DNA of 64,000 nucleotides from Phytopseudomonas argentinensis (GCF_900113905.1 NZ_FORC01000005.1:1-64000); one strand, 5' to 3'; counted from the first letter of the stretch, positions 34,512-43,013 are shown. Numbers and translations: made by a program. Notes: generated by a model from the letters alone, not told the origin.

Positions 34512-34621
34512 GGTCTGCCTCCTGCCATCTCAAATGGCCTAGATGTCAATCTGTCCGGGCAAGCGAAGGTTAAACCTCAGGTCGCGCCCGGCACCTTACC
34601 GATTGTCGTCATCTTAAAAAT

Positions 34622-34683
34622 AATCACGTATCGTGTTTTATTCAAGCCAGAAACTGCGCTATAAATATTTCACAACGTGATTA
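34622..34683. promoter_or_regulatory. Putative repressor operators between Q-like and prtR genes
   Basis: Two imperfect dyads share the half-site AATCACG: AATCACGTATCGTGTTT (34622-34638) and TTTCACAACGTGATT (34668-34682, half-site on the minus strand). They sit in the divergent gap, immediately before the prtR ATG, where an autoregulating CI-like repressor would bind. No LexA box (CTG-N10-CAG) is evident there. Confidence 0.55.
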
Positions 34684-34693
34684 GCGGAGAGGC

Positions 34694-35353
34694 ATGATGG
34701 AAACCCTGGGACAACGCATCAAACACCTGCGCAAGAGCAAGGGCCTCAGCCAGCAGCAGCTGGCCGAGGCCTGCGGCTGGTCGTCACAGTCACGTATCGG
34801 CAATTACGAAAGCGATCTGCGCGAACCGGGTCTGTCCGACCTGCTGGTGCTAGCGCCGGCACTGGGCGTCAGCCTTGCCGAGCTGGCCGGCACCGACGAG
34901 CTGTCCGAGGCACCGCCCGCCGATACCCTGAGCGTCGGCCATGCCCGTGGCGGCGCGGTGCCGGTGGTCGGGCATGCGCAATTGGGCACCCATGGTTATT
35001 TCGAGGAGATCGACTTTCCGGTCGGCCATGGCGACGGCTACCTGCGCATTCACAGTGACGACCCCAATGCCTACGGCCTGCGGGTGAATGGCGACAGCAT
35101 GCACCCGCGGATCAAGAACGGCGAATACGTGCTAATCGAGCCGAATAAAGCCTTTCACGCCGGTGACGAGGTGATGGTTCGCACCCTTGACGGCCAGGCG
35201 ATGATCAAGGAGTACATCTACCTGCGCGACGGCATGTATCGCTTCGACAGCGTCAACCAGAACCATCCGCCCATCCATATCCACCAGGACAACGTCATCA
35301 AGATCCACCTGGTGGGCGGCATCCTCAAATCGTCGCGCTTCACCGAAGAATGA
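34694..35353 (+). CDS. prtR: PrtR-type CI-like repressor with S24 autoprotease domain
   Basis: Predicted repressor of the lysis cassette, inactivated by RecA-stimulated self-cleavage after DNA damage. The 219-residue protein has an N-terminal helix-turn-helix (about 5-60, GLSQQQLAEACGWSSQSRIG) and a C-terminal S24 peptidase domain with the catalytic pair Ser135 (NGDSMHP) and Lys172 (MIKEY). The cleavage site should lie near 85-100, but no canonical Ala-Gly is seen. In PAO1, PrtR represses the pyocin activator PrtN in the same trpE-trpG interval. Two adjacent Met codons could start it; GGAGAGG lies just upstream. Confidence 0.88.
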   Translation: MMETLGQRIKHLRKSKGLSQQQLAEACGWSSQSRIGNYESDLREPGLSDLLVLAPALGVSLAELAGTDELSEAPPADTLSVGHARGGAVPVVGHAQLGTHGYFEEIDFPVGHGDGYLRIHSDDPNAYGLRVNGDSMHPRIKNGEYVLIEPNKAFHAGDEVMVRTLDGQAMIKEYIYLRDGMYRFDSVNQNHPPIHIHQDNVIKIHLVGGILKSSRFTEE

Positions 35354-35408
35354 CCACGCGCCGAATCAACCCAGACCACGAGACCTGACCCCGCTACCGA
35401 GCCCAATC

Positions 35409-35744
35409 ATGAACACTCAGCCTGAGCCGCACCTGCCGCTCCAGACGCTGGAGCTCCTGTTCCGCACCCACGGCGACGTGCTGGTGCCCATCGACCGCGT
35501 GCGCACGGTGTATTTCCGTCACCTGAGCCCGGACAATTTCATCCGTGCCATCGCCTGCGGCCGCCTGAACCTGCCCATCACCACCCTGGACAGCAGCGCC
35601 AAGGCGCCCAAGTTCATCGAACTGCACCACTTGGCCGCCTATATCGACAGCTGCGCCAGTGCCGCCAATGGCGAGGCCAGCCTATGCGCCGAAGCGCAAG
35701 GCGGCTATCACCTGGAGCAGGCTCAGGAACCGCGCCGCGCGTAA
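35409..35744 (+). CDS. prtN: PrtN-type pyocin activator family protein
   Basis: Transcription activator of the pyocin-activator family. The 111-residue protein has the family core ELLFRTHGDVLVPIDRVRTV (about 15-34), YFRHLSPDNFIRAIACGRL (about 36-54) and PITTLDSSAKAPKFIELHHL (about 57-76). It lies 55 bases after prtR on the same strand and may be co-transcribed with it. Its 3' end overlaps the convergent gntR gene by 22 bases. In PAO1 PrtN drives pyocin structural and lysis genes; here only lysis genes remain as targets. Confidence 0.85.
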   Translation: MNTQPEPHLPLQTLELLFRTHGDVLVPIDRVRTVYFRHLSPDNFIRAIACGRLNLPITTLDSSAKAPKFIELHHLAAYIDSCASAANGEASLCAEAQGGYHLEQAQEPRRA

Positions 35745-36385
35745 GCCGCCAGAATGGTGCGTTCCGATTGCACCAGGTAGGCATCCAGCGCCTTGGCGGC
35801 GTCCTGCGGGCGGCCGGCTTCCAGGTGTTCGAGAATCGCCGCGTTCATGTCGATGTAGGGTGCGTGCAGGAATTCCGCGTCATTGAGCAGCCCGAATACC
35901 AGGCGCAGCTCCGCGGACAGGTGCCCGTAGAAGGTATTCAGCCGCTGACTGTCGGCCAATTCGACGATGCCCGCGTGAAAGGCCATGTTGGCCGTACCCA
36001 CCGCGCCCCAGTCGGCTACCCCAGCGCTGTGCTGCGCCGCCTTCACCGCCTCGCGCATGCGCTTGACCGCCGGGTGCTTGGGGTACGCCTGGGCGAGCGC
36101 CTGGCATTCGACGAAACGCCGCGCCCGGTAGATCTCGATGATCGAGGCCATGTCCGGCACTGACACGAACACGCCACGGTTGGGTTCGTGCTTGAGCAGG
36201 CCCTCCTGAGTCAGCACGCGAAAGGCTTCGCGCAGGGTATTACGCGAGATATCCAGGCTTTCACTCAGCGCCGCTTCGGACAGCCGCTGACCCGGCACCA
36301 GCTCGCCGTCGACCAGCTTGCGGCGAATTTCCGCGGTCACCGTCTCGCCAAGCGTTCGTGGGTTATCAGACACAGGGTTGTTCAT
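35723..36385 (-). CDS. GntR family regulator (FadR/FCD subgroup)
   Basis: Predicted local repressor of the neighbouring 5-oxoproline operon. The 220-residue protein has an N-terminal winged helix (about 10-75, LSESLDISRNTLREAFRVL) and a C-terminal FCD ligand domain with metal-type His residues (AFHAGIVELADS). It takes the place of kipR in the Bacillus ycs-kip operon, though KipR is IclR-type. The start at 36385 (MNNPVSDN) begins the family part; an upstream extension is unlikely. Confidence 0.9.
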   Translation of the reverse strand: MNNPVSDNPRTLGETVTAEIRRKLVDGELVPGQRLSEAALSESLDISRNTLREAFRVLTQEGLLKHEPNRGVFVSVPDMASIIEIYRARRFVECQALAQAYPKHPAVKRMREAVKAAQHSAGVADWGAVGTANMAFHAGIVELADSQRLNTFYGHLSAELRLVFGLLNDAEFLHAPYIDMNAAILEHLEAGRPQDAAKALDAYLVQSERTILAAYARRGS

Positions 36386-36544
36386 TAGCGAATCACCAGA
36401 ACATGGCCGGGGCTCTTTTGCGCCTAGCCGAATGCGCCGATGGTTACCGAGTGGCGCGTTGCAGGCAAGGGTTTGGATTGTCACCGTGCGCACCATGGTG
36501 AGTCATCAATGGGTATCGAAGTAACAAAACGGTGCAGATACATC

Positions 36545-36572
36545 ATCAATTAAAAATTGATTGTTGAACAAT
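36545..36572. promoter_or_regulatory. Putative GntR operator
   Basis: Two adjoining palindromes in the divergent gap between gntR and the transporter: ATCAATT-AAA-AATTGAT (36545-36561) and ATTGTTGAACAAT (36560-36572). The second has the TTGTnnnACAA pattern often bound by FCD-type GntR proteins. The surrounding 36386-36669 holds no gene. Confidence 0.65.
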
Positions 36573-36669
36573 AAACCCGCATAGAATCAACAGATCGCAC
36601 TAATTTCTCGTCACGTGGCATGTTGATTGCCTTACACCTGCACCCGTTACCCTGTCCCAGGAGTGCTCC

Positions 36670-37899
36670 ATGCAGGCCCAGACCACCGGCGATTTCGCCC
36701 GCTCACGCCGCTCATCGCTGATCGCGGCCATCTTCCTGATGGCCACCTCGGCCATCGGCCCTGGTTTCATCACCCAGACCGCCACCTTCACGGCCACCAT
36801 GGGCGCGGCTTTCGCGTTCGGCATCCTGGCGTCGATCCTGATCGACTTCGTGGTGCAGTTGAACGTCTGGCGCATCGTTACCCTGACCCGCATGCGTGCC
36901 TCGGACATCGCCAACGCGGCAATTCCCGGCAGCGGTTATCTGCTAGCAGTGCTGGTGATCTTTGGCGGGCTGGTATTCAACGTCGGCAACATCGCCGGCT
37001 CCGGCCTGGGCCTGAATGCGCTGATGGGGCTGGACACCAAATGGGGCGGCGCACTCAGCGCCCTGGTGGCCATCGGCATCTTCATGTCGCACCGCGCCGG
37101 TATCGCGGTGGACCGCATCATGGTGGTCCTGGGCCTGATGATGATCGGCCTCACGCTGTTCGTGACCTTCGCCTCCAACCCACCACTGGGCGAAGCGCTG
37201 CGCCAGACCGTATGGCCGGACGAGATCAACTTCGCGACCATCACCACCATCGTCGGCGGCACCGTCGGCGGCTACATCACCTACGCCGGCGCTCATCGCC
37301 TGCTGGACCGCGGCACGGTCGGCGTCGAGAACATCGACGAGGTTTCCAAGGCGGCGCTGAGCGGCATCATGGTCACCGGGGTAATGCGCTATATCCTATT
37401 CCTGGCCATTCTTGGCGTGGTCGCCAGCGGCGTGGTGATCGACACCTCGGGCCAGGGCGCCAACCCTGCCGGCCAGGCGTTCCAGGCAGCGGCCGGTGAA
37501 CTCGGCCTGCGCGCCTTCGGCCTGATTCTCTGGGCAGCGGGCATCACCAGCGTGATCGGCGCGGCCTACACCTCGATGTCGTTCATCACCGTGTTCAACA
37601 AATCGATTACCGAGCGCGGCCGCAACCTGGCGACCGTGGTGTTCATCGCAATATCCCTGGGCGTTTACCTGATGCTCGGCACCCCGCCCGCTGGCCTGCT
37701 GCTGTTCGCCGGCGGTTTCAACGGCCTGATCCTGCCGATCGGCCTGACCATCTTCATCTACGTGGGCTGGCGCCGCGCCGACCTAATGGAGGGCTACCAC
37801 TATCCACGCTGGCTGCTGGCCCTCGGCGCCCTCACCTGCGTGCTGACCTGGTACATGGCCGCCAAGTCCATCGGCCCGATCTTCGCTTTCATCGCCTGA
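36670..37899 (+). CDS. NRAMP-like transporter (YcsG type)
   Basis: Inner-membrane protein with 11 or so helices over 409 residues, related to NRAMP metal transporters. TM1 reads SAIGPGFITQTATF and lacks the DPGN metal-binding motif, so metal transport is doubtful. In Bacillus the related ycsG sits in the ycsFGI-kip operon, as here. I infer a role in uptake of the operon's substrate, perhaps 5-oxoproline or an associated ion. CAGGAG lies before the start. It is first of a five-gene operon. Confidence 0.82.
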   Translation: MQAQTTGDFARSRRSSLIAAIFLMATSAIGPGFITQTATFTATMGAAFAFGILASILIDFVVQLNVWRIVTLTRMRASDIANAAIPGSGYLLAVLVIFGGLVFNVGNIAGSGLGLNALMGLDTKWGGALSALVAIGIFMSHRAGIAVDRIMVVLGLMMIGLTLFVTFASNPPLGEALRQTVWPDEINFATITTIVGGTVGGYITYAGAHRLLDRGTVGVENIDEVSKAALSGIMVTGVMRYILFLAILGVVASGVVIDTSGQGANPAGQAFQAAAGELGLRAFGLILWAAGITSVIGAAYTSMSFITVFNKSITERGRNLATVVFIAISLGVYLMLGTPPAGLLLFAGGFNGLILPIGLTIFIYVGWRRADLMEGYHYPRWLLALGALTCVLTWYMAAKSIGPIFAFIA

Positions 37900-37915
37900 C
37901 TCTAGGAGACCCGAC

Positions 37916-38686
37916 ATGCCAACCATCGACCTCAACAGCGACCTGGGTGAGAGCTTCGGCCAGTGGTCCATGGGCGACGATGCCGCGATGCTCGATATCG
38001 TCACCAGCGCCAATGTCGCCTGCGGTTTCCACGCCGGTGACCCGGCCGGCATCCTGCGCACCCTCAAGGCCGCCGCAGCCAAGGGCGTGACAATCGGCGC
38101 CCACGTCGCCTACCCGGATCTGGTCGGCTTTGGCCGCCGCAATATGGACCCGTCCAGCGACGAGCTGACTGCCGACGTGATCTACCAGATCGGCGCCCTG
38201 CAGGCCCTGGCCACCGCCGCCGGCACCGAGGTGCGCTACGTGAAGCCCCACGGCGCGCTGTACAACACCATCGCCCACGACACGCGCCAGGCCCTGGCGG
38301 TGATCAAGGCGATCCGCGCCGTCGATGCGCGCCTGGTACTGGTCGCCCTGGCCGGCTCGCCGCTGATCGAGCTGGCCCGCCGCGAAGGCCTGACCTGCAC
38401 CGCCGAAGCCTTCGCCGATCGCGCCTATACGACCCAGGGCACCCTGGTGTCACGTCGTGAGCCGGGCGCCGTGCTGCACGACGCTGAACAGGTGGCCCAA
38501 CGCATGCTGCGCCTGGTGCAGAGCGGCGAGGTCGAGGCGATCGACGGCAGCATCACTCGCGTCGAAGCCGATTCGATCTGCGTGCACGGCGACAGCCCCG
38601 GCGCCATCCAGATGGCCCGCGAAGTGCGCCAGTTGCTGGAGCAATCCGGCGTATCCCTGCAAGCCTTCGCTGGAGCCTCCCGATGA
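37916..38686 (+). CDS. pxpA: 5-oxoprolinase subunit A (LamB/YcsF family)
   Basis: Part of the PxpABC ATP-dependent 5-oxoprolinase, which opens 5-oxo-L-proline to glutamate. The 256-residue protein has the family signature DLNSDLGESFG (about 4-14), NVACGFHAGDP (about 33-43), GAHVAYPDLVGFGRR (about 61-75) and KPHGALYN (about 111-118). Its stop overlaps the next ATG by four bases. Confidence 0.94.
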   Translation: MPTIDLNSDLGESFGQWSMGDDAAMLDIVTSANVACGFHAGDPAGILRTLKAAAAKGVTIGAHVAYPDLVGFGRRNMDPSSDELTADVIYQIGALQALATAAGTEVRYVKPHGALYNTIAHDTRQALAVIKAIRAVDARLVLVALAGSPLIELARREGLTCTAEAFADRAYTTQGTLVSRREPGAVLHDAEQVAQRMLRLVQSGEVEAIDGSITRVEADSICVHGDSPGAIQMAREVRQLLEQSGVSLQAFAGASR

Positions 38687-39489
38687 ACGCCATCCAACGC
38701 GCCCAACAGGCCGCCATTACCGCCGCCCGCCAGGCCCGCGCCGAGTACCGCAACGGCCGCGTCGCCCCCACAGCCGGCATCGCCCCGGGCATGACCCAGG
38801 CCAACCTGATCGCCCTGCCCCGCGACTGGGCCTACGACTTTCTGCTCTACGCCCAGCGCAACCCCAAGGCCTGCCCGGTGCTCGACGTCAGCGACGCCGG
38901 CAGCCCGACCACCGTGCTGGCCGAGGGTGCCGACCTGCGCACCGATCTGCCGCTGTACCGCATCTGGCGTGATGGCAAGCTGGCCGAGGAAGTCAGCGAC
39001 GCCACCGCCGCCTGGGCGGAGCACAGGGACATGGTGACCTTTCTGATCGGCTGCAGCTTCACCTTCGAGACTGCCCTGCAGGAGGCCGGCATCGACGTGC
39101 GGCATATCACCGACGGCTGCAACGTGCCGATGTACCGCAGCAACCGCGCCTGCCGCCCGGCGGGCCGCCTGCATGGCGAGATGGTGGTGTCGATGCGGCC
39201 GATCCCGGCGGATCGCGTCGCCGAGGCGGCCGGTATTTCCGGCCGCTACCCCTCTGTGCACGGCGCCCCGGTGCATATCGGCGAGCCGCAGCGCCTGGGC
39301 ATCAAAGACCTGCAGAAGCCGGATTTCGGCGACGCGGTGCGCATCGAGCCCGGCGAAGTGCCGGTGTTCTGGGCCTGCGGCGTGACGCCCCAGGCGGCAG
39401 TCATGGCCTCCGGCGTGCCCTTCGCGATCACCCATTCGCCAGGCCATATGTTTATCACCGACGTGCCTGACAGCACGTACCACGTATAG
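38683..39489 (+). CDS. Putative hydro-lyase (DUF1445/YcsI, D-glutamate cyclase family)
   Basis: Family members include putative hydro-lyases and, in animals, the D-glutamate cyclase that forms 5-oxo-D-proline. The 268-residue protein has GMTQANLIALPRDWAYDFLL (about 28-47), FLIGCSFTFETAL (about 119-131), PVFWACGVTPQAA (about 227-239) and THSPGHMFITD (about 251-261). Its place between pxpA and pxpBC suggests work on an oxoproline/glutamate stereoisomer or hydrate. Function here is inferred. Confidence 0.85.
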   Translation: MNAIQRAQQAAITAARQARAEYRNGRVAPTAGIAPGMTQANLIALPRDWAYDFLLYAQRNPKACPVLDVSDAGSPTTVLAEGADLRTDLPLYRIWRDGKLAEEVSDATAAWAEHRDMVTFLIGCSFTFETALQEAGIDVRHITDGCNVPMYRSNRACRPAGRLHGEMVVSMRPIPADRVAEAAGISGRYPSVHGAPVHIGEPQRLGIKDLQKPDFGDAVRIEPGEVPVFWACGVTPQAAVMASGVPFAITHSPGHMFITDVPDSTYHV

Positions 39490-39498
39490 GACAAGCCC

Positions 39499-41112
39499 GT
39501 GCGTTTTCTCCCAGCCAACCTCGATACGCTGCTCGTCGAGCTGCAGGATCTCGACGAAACCCTGGCGCTGTTCGCTGCGCTGCAGGCCGAGCCTATCGCC
39601 GGGGTCGAGGAAATCGTCCCAGCGGCCCGTACCCTGCTGATCCAGTATCGGCCCAGCGCCGTCGACCGCCAGGCGTTGATCGAGGATCTCGCCCGCCGCG
39701 ACCTGAGCCAGCGCAGCGCCCGTGAAAGCCGCCGCGTGGAAATTCCCGTGCACTACAACGGCGAGGACCTCGACGAAGTCGCCAGCCTGCTCGGCATAAG
39801 CCGTGAAGAAGTGGTGCGCCGCCACACCGGCGCCGATTACGAAGTGGCCTTCTGCGGCTTCGCTCCCGGCTTCGGCTACCTGACCGGCGGCGCCGACTTC
39901 CAGGTGCCGCGCCGGCAGACCCCGCGCACGCGCATTCCTGCCGGTGCCGTGGCCCTGGCCGGTAATTTCAGCGGCATCTACCCCAAGGCCAGCCCCGGTG
40001 GCTGGCAGATCATCGGCGTCACGCCGTTGCAGATGTGGAACCTGGGCCGCGACGAGCCTGCCCTGCTGCGCCCCGGCTACAAGGTGCGCTTCCAGGATGC
40101 CGGCCCGCTGCCGACTGGTGGCCTGCCAGTCCATGAACAAACGACGGCCAGCGAGCCGCCGGCCGGTGCCCACCTGGAAATTCTCAGCCCCGGCCTGCAA
40201 ACGGTGTTGCAGGACCTGGGCCGCGCCGGCCATACCGACCAGGGCGTGTCGATGTCCGGCGCGCTGGATCGTGGTGCCCTGCGCGCCGCCAACCGTGCGG
40301 TGGGCAACGACTCGGCCCTCGCCTGCCTGGAAGTGGTGCTCGGTGGCCTGAGCTTCGTCTGCCACAGCCGCACGATTATCGCCGTCACCGGGGCGCAGAC
40401 GCCCGTCACCGTGACCACCGCCAGTGGCCTGCAATGGCAGCCCGGTAATTACCAACCCATCGAACTGGATGACGGCGACCGCGTCAGCTTCGGTGCCCCT
40501 CAGGCCGGGCTGCGCAGCTACCTGGCGATTCGCGGCGGCTTTCAGGTGGCGCCGGTGCTGGGCAGCCTGTCCTACGACAGCCTGGCCCAGGTCGGCCCGC
40601 CGCCGCTCAAAGCCGGCGACCGGCTGGGCTTCAATGAAATCAGCGCGGGCACCAGCGTTTCGATAGCGGAAGATCCGGCTTTTGAACTGCCGACTGCCAA
40701 GGATGTGATCACCCTGGATGTGGTCATGGGGCCGCGCAGCGACTGGTTCACCCGGGCCGCCATCGAGCGCCTGAGCAGCCAGCTATGGCGCGTCACCCCG
40801 CAATCCAACCGGGTCGGCATTCGCCTCGAAGGCGAGGTGCCCCTGGAGCGTTGCAACCATGATGAGCTGCCCAGCGAAGGCACCTCACTGGGCGCCATCC
40901 AGGTGCCCGCCAGCGGCCAGCCGGTGCTGTTTCTCGCCGACCATCCGCTGACCGGCGGCTACCCGGTGATCGCCGCCGTGGCCAGCCACCATCTGGATCT
41001 GGCCGGGCAAATCCCCGTCAACGCGCAGATCCGCTTCAACCCGATCGAGGCGTTCGTCGAGCTCGAGCCCGACGCCTCCCTTCTCACTGCCGATGCGAAG
41101 AACCAACCATGA
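39499..41112 (+). CDS. pxpBC: Fused 5-oxoprolinase subunits B and C (KipI-KipA)
   Basis: A 537-residue fusion. PxpB/KipI (AHS1) occupies about 1-215, with FCGFAPGFGYLTGG and RIPAGAVALAGNFSGIYP. PxpC/KipA (AHS2) occupies about 225-535, with LQTVLQDLGRAGHTDQGVS, GALDRGALRAANRAVGN and the C-terminal GYPVIAAVA. In urea carboxylase the same two domains form the carboxyltransferase part. The start codon is GTG at 39499. The stop overlaps the biotin-carboxylase ATG (ATGA). Confidence 0.92.
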   Translation: MRFLPANLDTLLVELQDLDETLALFAALQAEPIAGVEEIVPAARTLLIQYRPSAVDRQALIEDLARRDLSQRSARESRRVEIPVHYNGEDLDEVASLLGISREEVVRRHTGADYEVAFCGFAPGFGYLTGGADFQVPRRQTPRTRIPAGAVALAGNFSGIYPKASPGGWQIIGVTPLQMWNLGRDEPALLRPGYKVRFQDAGPLPTGGLPVHEQTTASEPPAGAHLEILSPGLQTVLQDLGRAGHTDQGVSMSGALDRGALRAANRAVGNDSALACLEVVLGGLSFVCHSRTIIAVTGAQTPVTVTTASGLQWQPGNYQPIELDDGDRVSFGAPQAGLRSYLAIRGGFQVAPVLGSLSYDSLAQVGPPPLKAGDRLGFNEISAGTSVSIAEDPAFELPTAKDVITLDVVMGPRSDWFTRAAIERLSSQLWRVTPQSNRVGIRLEGEVPLERCNHDELPSEGTSLGAIQVPASGQPVLFLADHPLTGGYPVIAAVASHHLDLAGQIPVNAQIRFNPIEAFVELEPDASLLTADAKNQP

Positions 41113-42848
41113 AAAAAGTCCTGATCGCCAACCGCGGTGAAATCGCCGTGCGCATCGCCCGCGCCTGCCGCGACCACGGTGTGGCCTCCGTGGCCGTGTA
41201 TGCGAATGCCGATATCGATGCCCTGCACGTACGCCACGCCGACGAAGCCTATGGGCTGGACGGCGAGCGCCCGGCCGACACCTACCTGAATATCGAAAAG
41301 CTGCTGGCCATCGCCAAGCGTGCCGGCGCCGATGCCGTGCACCCCGGCTACGGTTTTCTCTCCGAGCGCGCCGACTTCGCCCGTGCCGTACAAGGCGCCG
41401 GGCTGATCTGGATTGGCCCGAACCCGGAAACCATCGACGTGCTCGGCGACAAGGTCGAGGCCCGCAAACTCGCCCAGCAGGTTGGCGCGCCCCTGGTGGC
41501 CGGCACCCCCGGCCCGGTGCAGAGCGCCGCCGAAGTGCTGGCCTTCGCCGAGCAGCACGGCCTGCCGATCGCCATCAAGGCCGCGTTCGGCGGTGGTGGG
41601 CGCGGCATGAAGGTCGCGTGGCGCATGGACGAAGTGGCCGAGCTGTATGCCTCGGCGGTGCGTGAAGCCGAGGCCGCCTTCGGCCGCGGCGAGTGCTTCG
41701 TCGAGCAGTTCCTCGACCGCCCGCGCCATATCGAAGCCCAGGTGATCGCCGATAGCCACGGCAACGTGGTGGTGGTCGGCACCCGCGACTGCTCGCTGCA
41801 ACGCCGCAACCAGAAGCTGGTGGAGGAAGCGCCGGCCCCCTTCATCAGCGACGAGCAACGCCAGCGCATTCACCAGTCCGCGCACGACATCTGCGCCAAG
41901 GCCGGCTATGTCGGCGCCGGCACTGTGGAATACCTGCTCAGCGCCGACGGTACCCTGTCGTTCCTGGAGGTGAACACCCGCCTGCAGGTCGAGCATCCGG
42001 TGACCGAGGAAACCGCTGGCGTCGACCTGGTGATCGAACAGTTGCGTGTCGCCGATGGCCTGCCGCTGTCGTTCAGGGAGACGCCGACACCGCGCGGCCA
42101 TAGCTTCGAATTCCGCATCAACGCCGAGGATGCCGGCAAGGGCTTTCTGCCCACCCCGGGCAAGATCAGCGAATTCCGCGCACCGAGTGGCCCGGGCGTG
42201 CGCCTGGACAGCGGCGTGGAAAGCGGCTCCAGCGTGCCCGGCACCTTCGACTCGATGATGGCCAAGCTGATCGTCACCGGCGCCACCCGCGAGCAGGCCA
42301 TCGCCCGTGCGCGCCGCGCCCTGGTCGAGTTCCAGATCGAGGGCATCGCCTCGGTACTGCCCTTCCACCGCGCGGTGATGGATCACGAGGACTTCACCGG
42401 CGGGGGCTTCGCCGTGCACACGCGCTGGATCGAAACCGACTTCGCCGAGCAGATCACCCTGGCACCGCGTACCTTGCCGGTGGCCGGCGAGGCGGTGCTG
42501 CGTACCTTTATCGAGATCGACGGCAAGCGCCACGAACTGGGCCTGCCGAGCGCCCTGCTGCAAGGTCTGGCGCCGCTGGGCGGCAGCGCCCAGGTGGCTC
42601 AGGCAGCAACTGGCGCCGCTGCACCGGCTGCCGAAGAAGGCCTGGTCAGCGCGCCGATCTCCGGCAACCTGCACGCCTGGCTGGTCGAGGACGGCGCTCA
42701 GGTCAAAGCCGGTGAGGTGATCGCAGTGATGGAGGCGATGAAGATGGAAACCCAGGTCACCTCGCCGGGGAACGGCACCTTGCGCATCCGCGAACAGGCC
42801 GGGGCTTATCTGGAGGCCGGGGCGGCGTTGGCCAAGCTGGAAGGCTGA
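41109..42848 (+). CDS. Biotin carboxylase fused to a biotin carrier domain
   Basis: Carboxylates its own biotin with ATP and bicarbonate. The 579-residue protein has a biotin-carboxylase module (about 1-445) with GGGGRGMK, HIEAQV, FLEVNTRLQVEHPVTE and FEFRINAEDA, and a C-terminal biotinyl domain (about 505-579) with EAMKMET, the lysine being the biotin site. No acyl-CoA carboxyltransferase is nearby, so it is not an ordinary acetyl-CoA carboxylase. Coupled by overlap to PxpBC, it may supply carboxybiotin to that protein. Confidence 0.92.
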   Translation: MKKVLIANRGEIAVRIARACRDHGVASVAVYANADIDALHVRHADEAYGLDGERPADTYLNIEKLLAIAKRAGADAVHPGYGFLSERADFARAVQGAGLIWIGPNPETIDVLGDKVEARKLAQQVGAPLVAGTPGPVQSAAEVLAFAEQHGLPIAIKAAFGGGGRGMKVAWRMDEVAELYASAVREAEAAFGRGECFVEQFLDRPRHIEAQVIADSHGNVVVVGTRDCSLQRRNQKLVEEAPAPFISDEQRQRIHQSAHDICAKAGYVGAGTVEYLLSADGTLSFLEVNTRLQVEHPVTEETAGVDLVIEQLRVADGLPLSFRETPTPRGHSFEFRINAEDAGKGFLPTPGKISEFRAPSGPGVRLDSGVESGSSVPGTFDSMMAKLIVTGATREQAIARARRALVEFQIEGIASVLPFHRAVMDHEDFTGGGFAVHTRWIETDFAEQITLAPRTLPVAGEAVLRTFIEIDGKRHELGLPSALLQGLAPLGGSAQVAQAATGAAAPAAEEGLVSAPISGNLHAWLVEDGAQVKAGEVIAVMEAMKMETQVTSPGNGTLRIREQAGAYLEAGAALAKLEG

Positions 42849-42852
42849 GATC

Positions 42853-42884
42853 AGCCCCGGGTATCGCTACGCTCCACCCGGGCT
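42853..42884. repeat. CCCGGGT-type short palindrome
   Basis: Inverted repeat AGCCCCGGGT ... ACCCGGGCT around a CGCTACGCT core, just after the biotin-carboxylase gene. A related palindrome occurs at 46301-46327, marking a dispersed repeat. Confidence 0.65.
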
Positions 42885-42890
42885 AAACCC

Positions 42891-42938
42891 GTGGGAGCGG
42901 GCCATGCCCGCAATTTCGCGCGCATGGCCCGCTCCCAC
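42891..42938. repeat. REP-type palindrome
   Basis: Inverted arms GTGGGAGCGGGCCATGC (42891-42907) and its complement (42922-42938). The GTGGGAGCGG head is the hallmark of a common Pseudomonas REP family, also seen at 44715-44773. Confidence 0.85.
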
Positions 42939-42967
42939 AGGATGGAGACAACACGCGTCTGGCGCTC

Positions 42968-43000
42968 AAAAGAAAGGGCAGCCTGAGCTGCCCTTTCTTT
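42968..43000. terminator. Bidirectional terminator between biotin-carboxylase gene and trpE
   Basis: A 12-base perfect stem (AGAAAGGGCAGC and complement, loop CTGA) is flanked by T-rich ends on both strands, between convergent genes. Confidence 0.9.
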
Positions 43001-43013
43001 CTATCGGTGTCGC

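Noticed and set aside
30982..35744. Complete prophage
   Set aside because: No integrase, replication, capsid, terminase or tail genes, and no attachment repeats were recognised.
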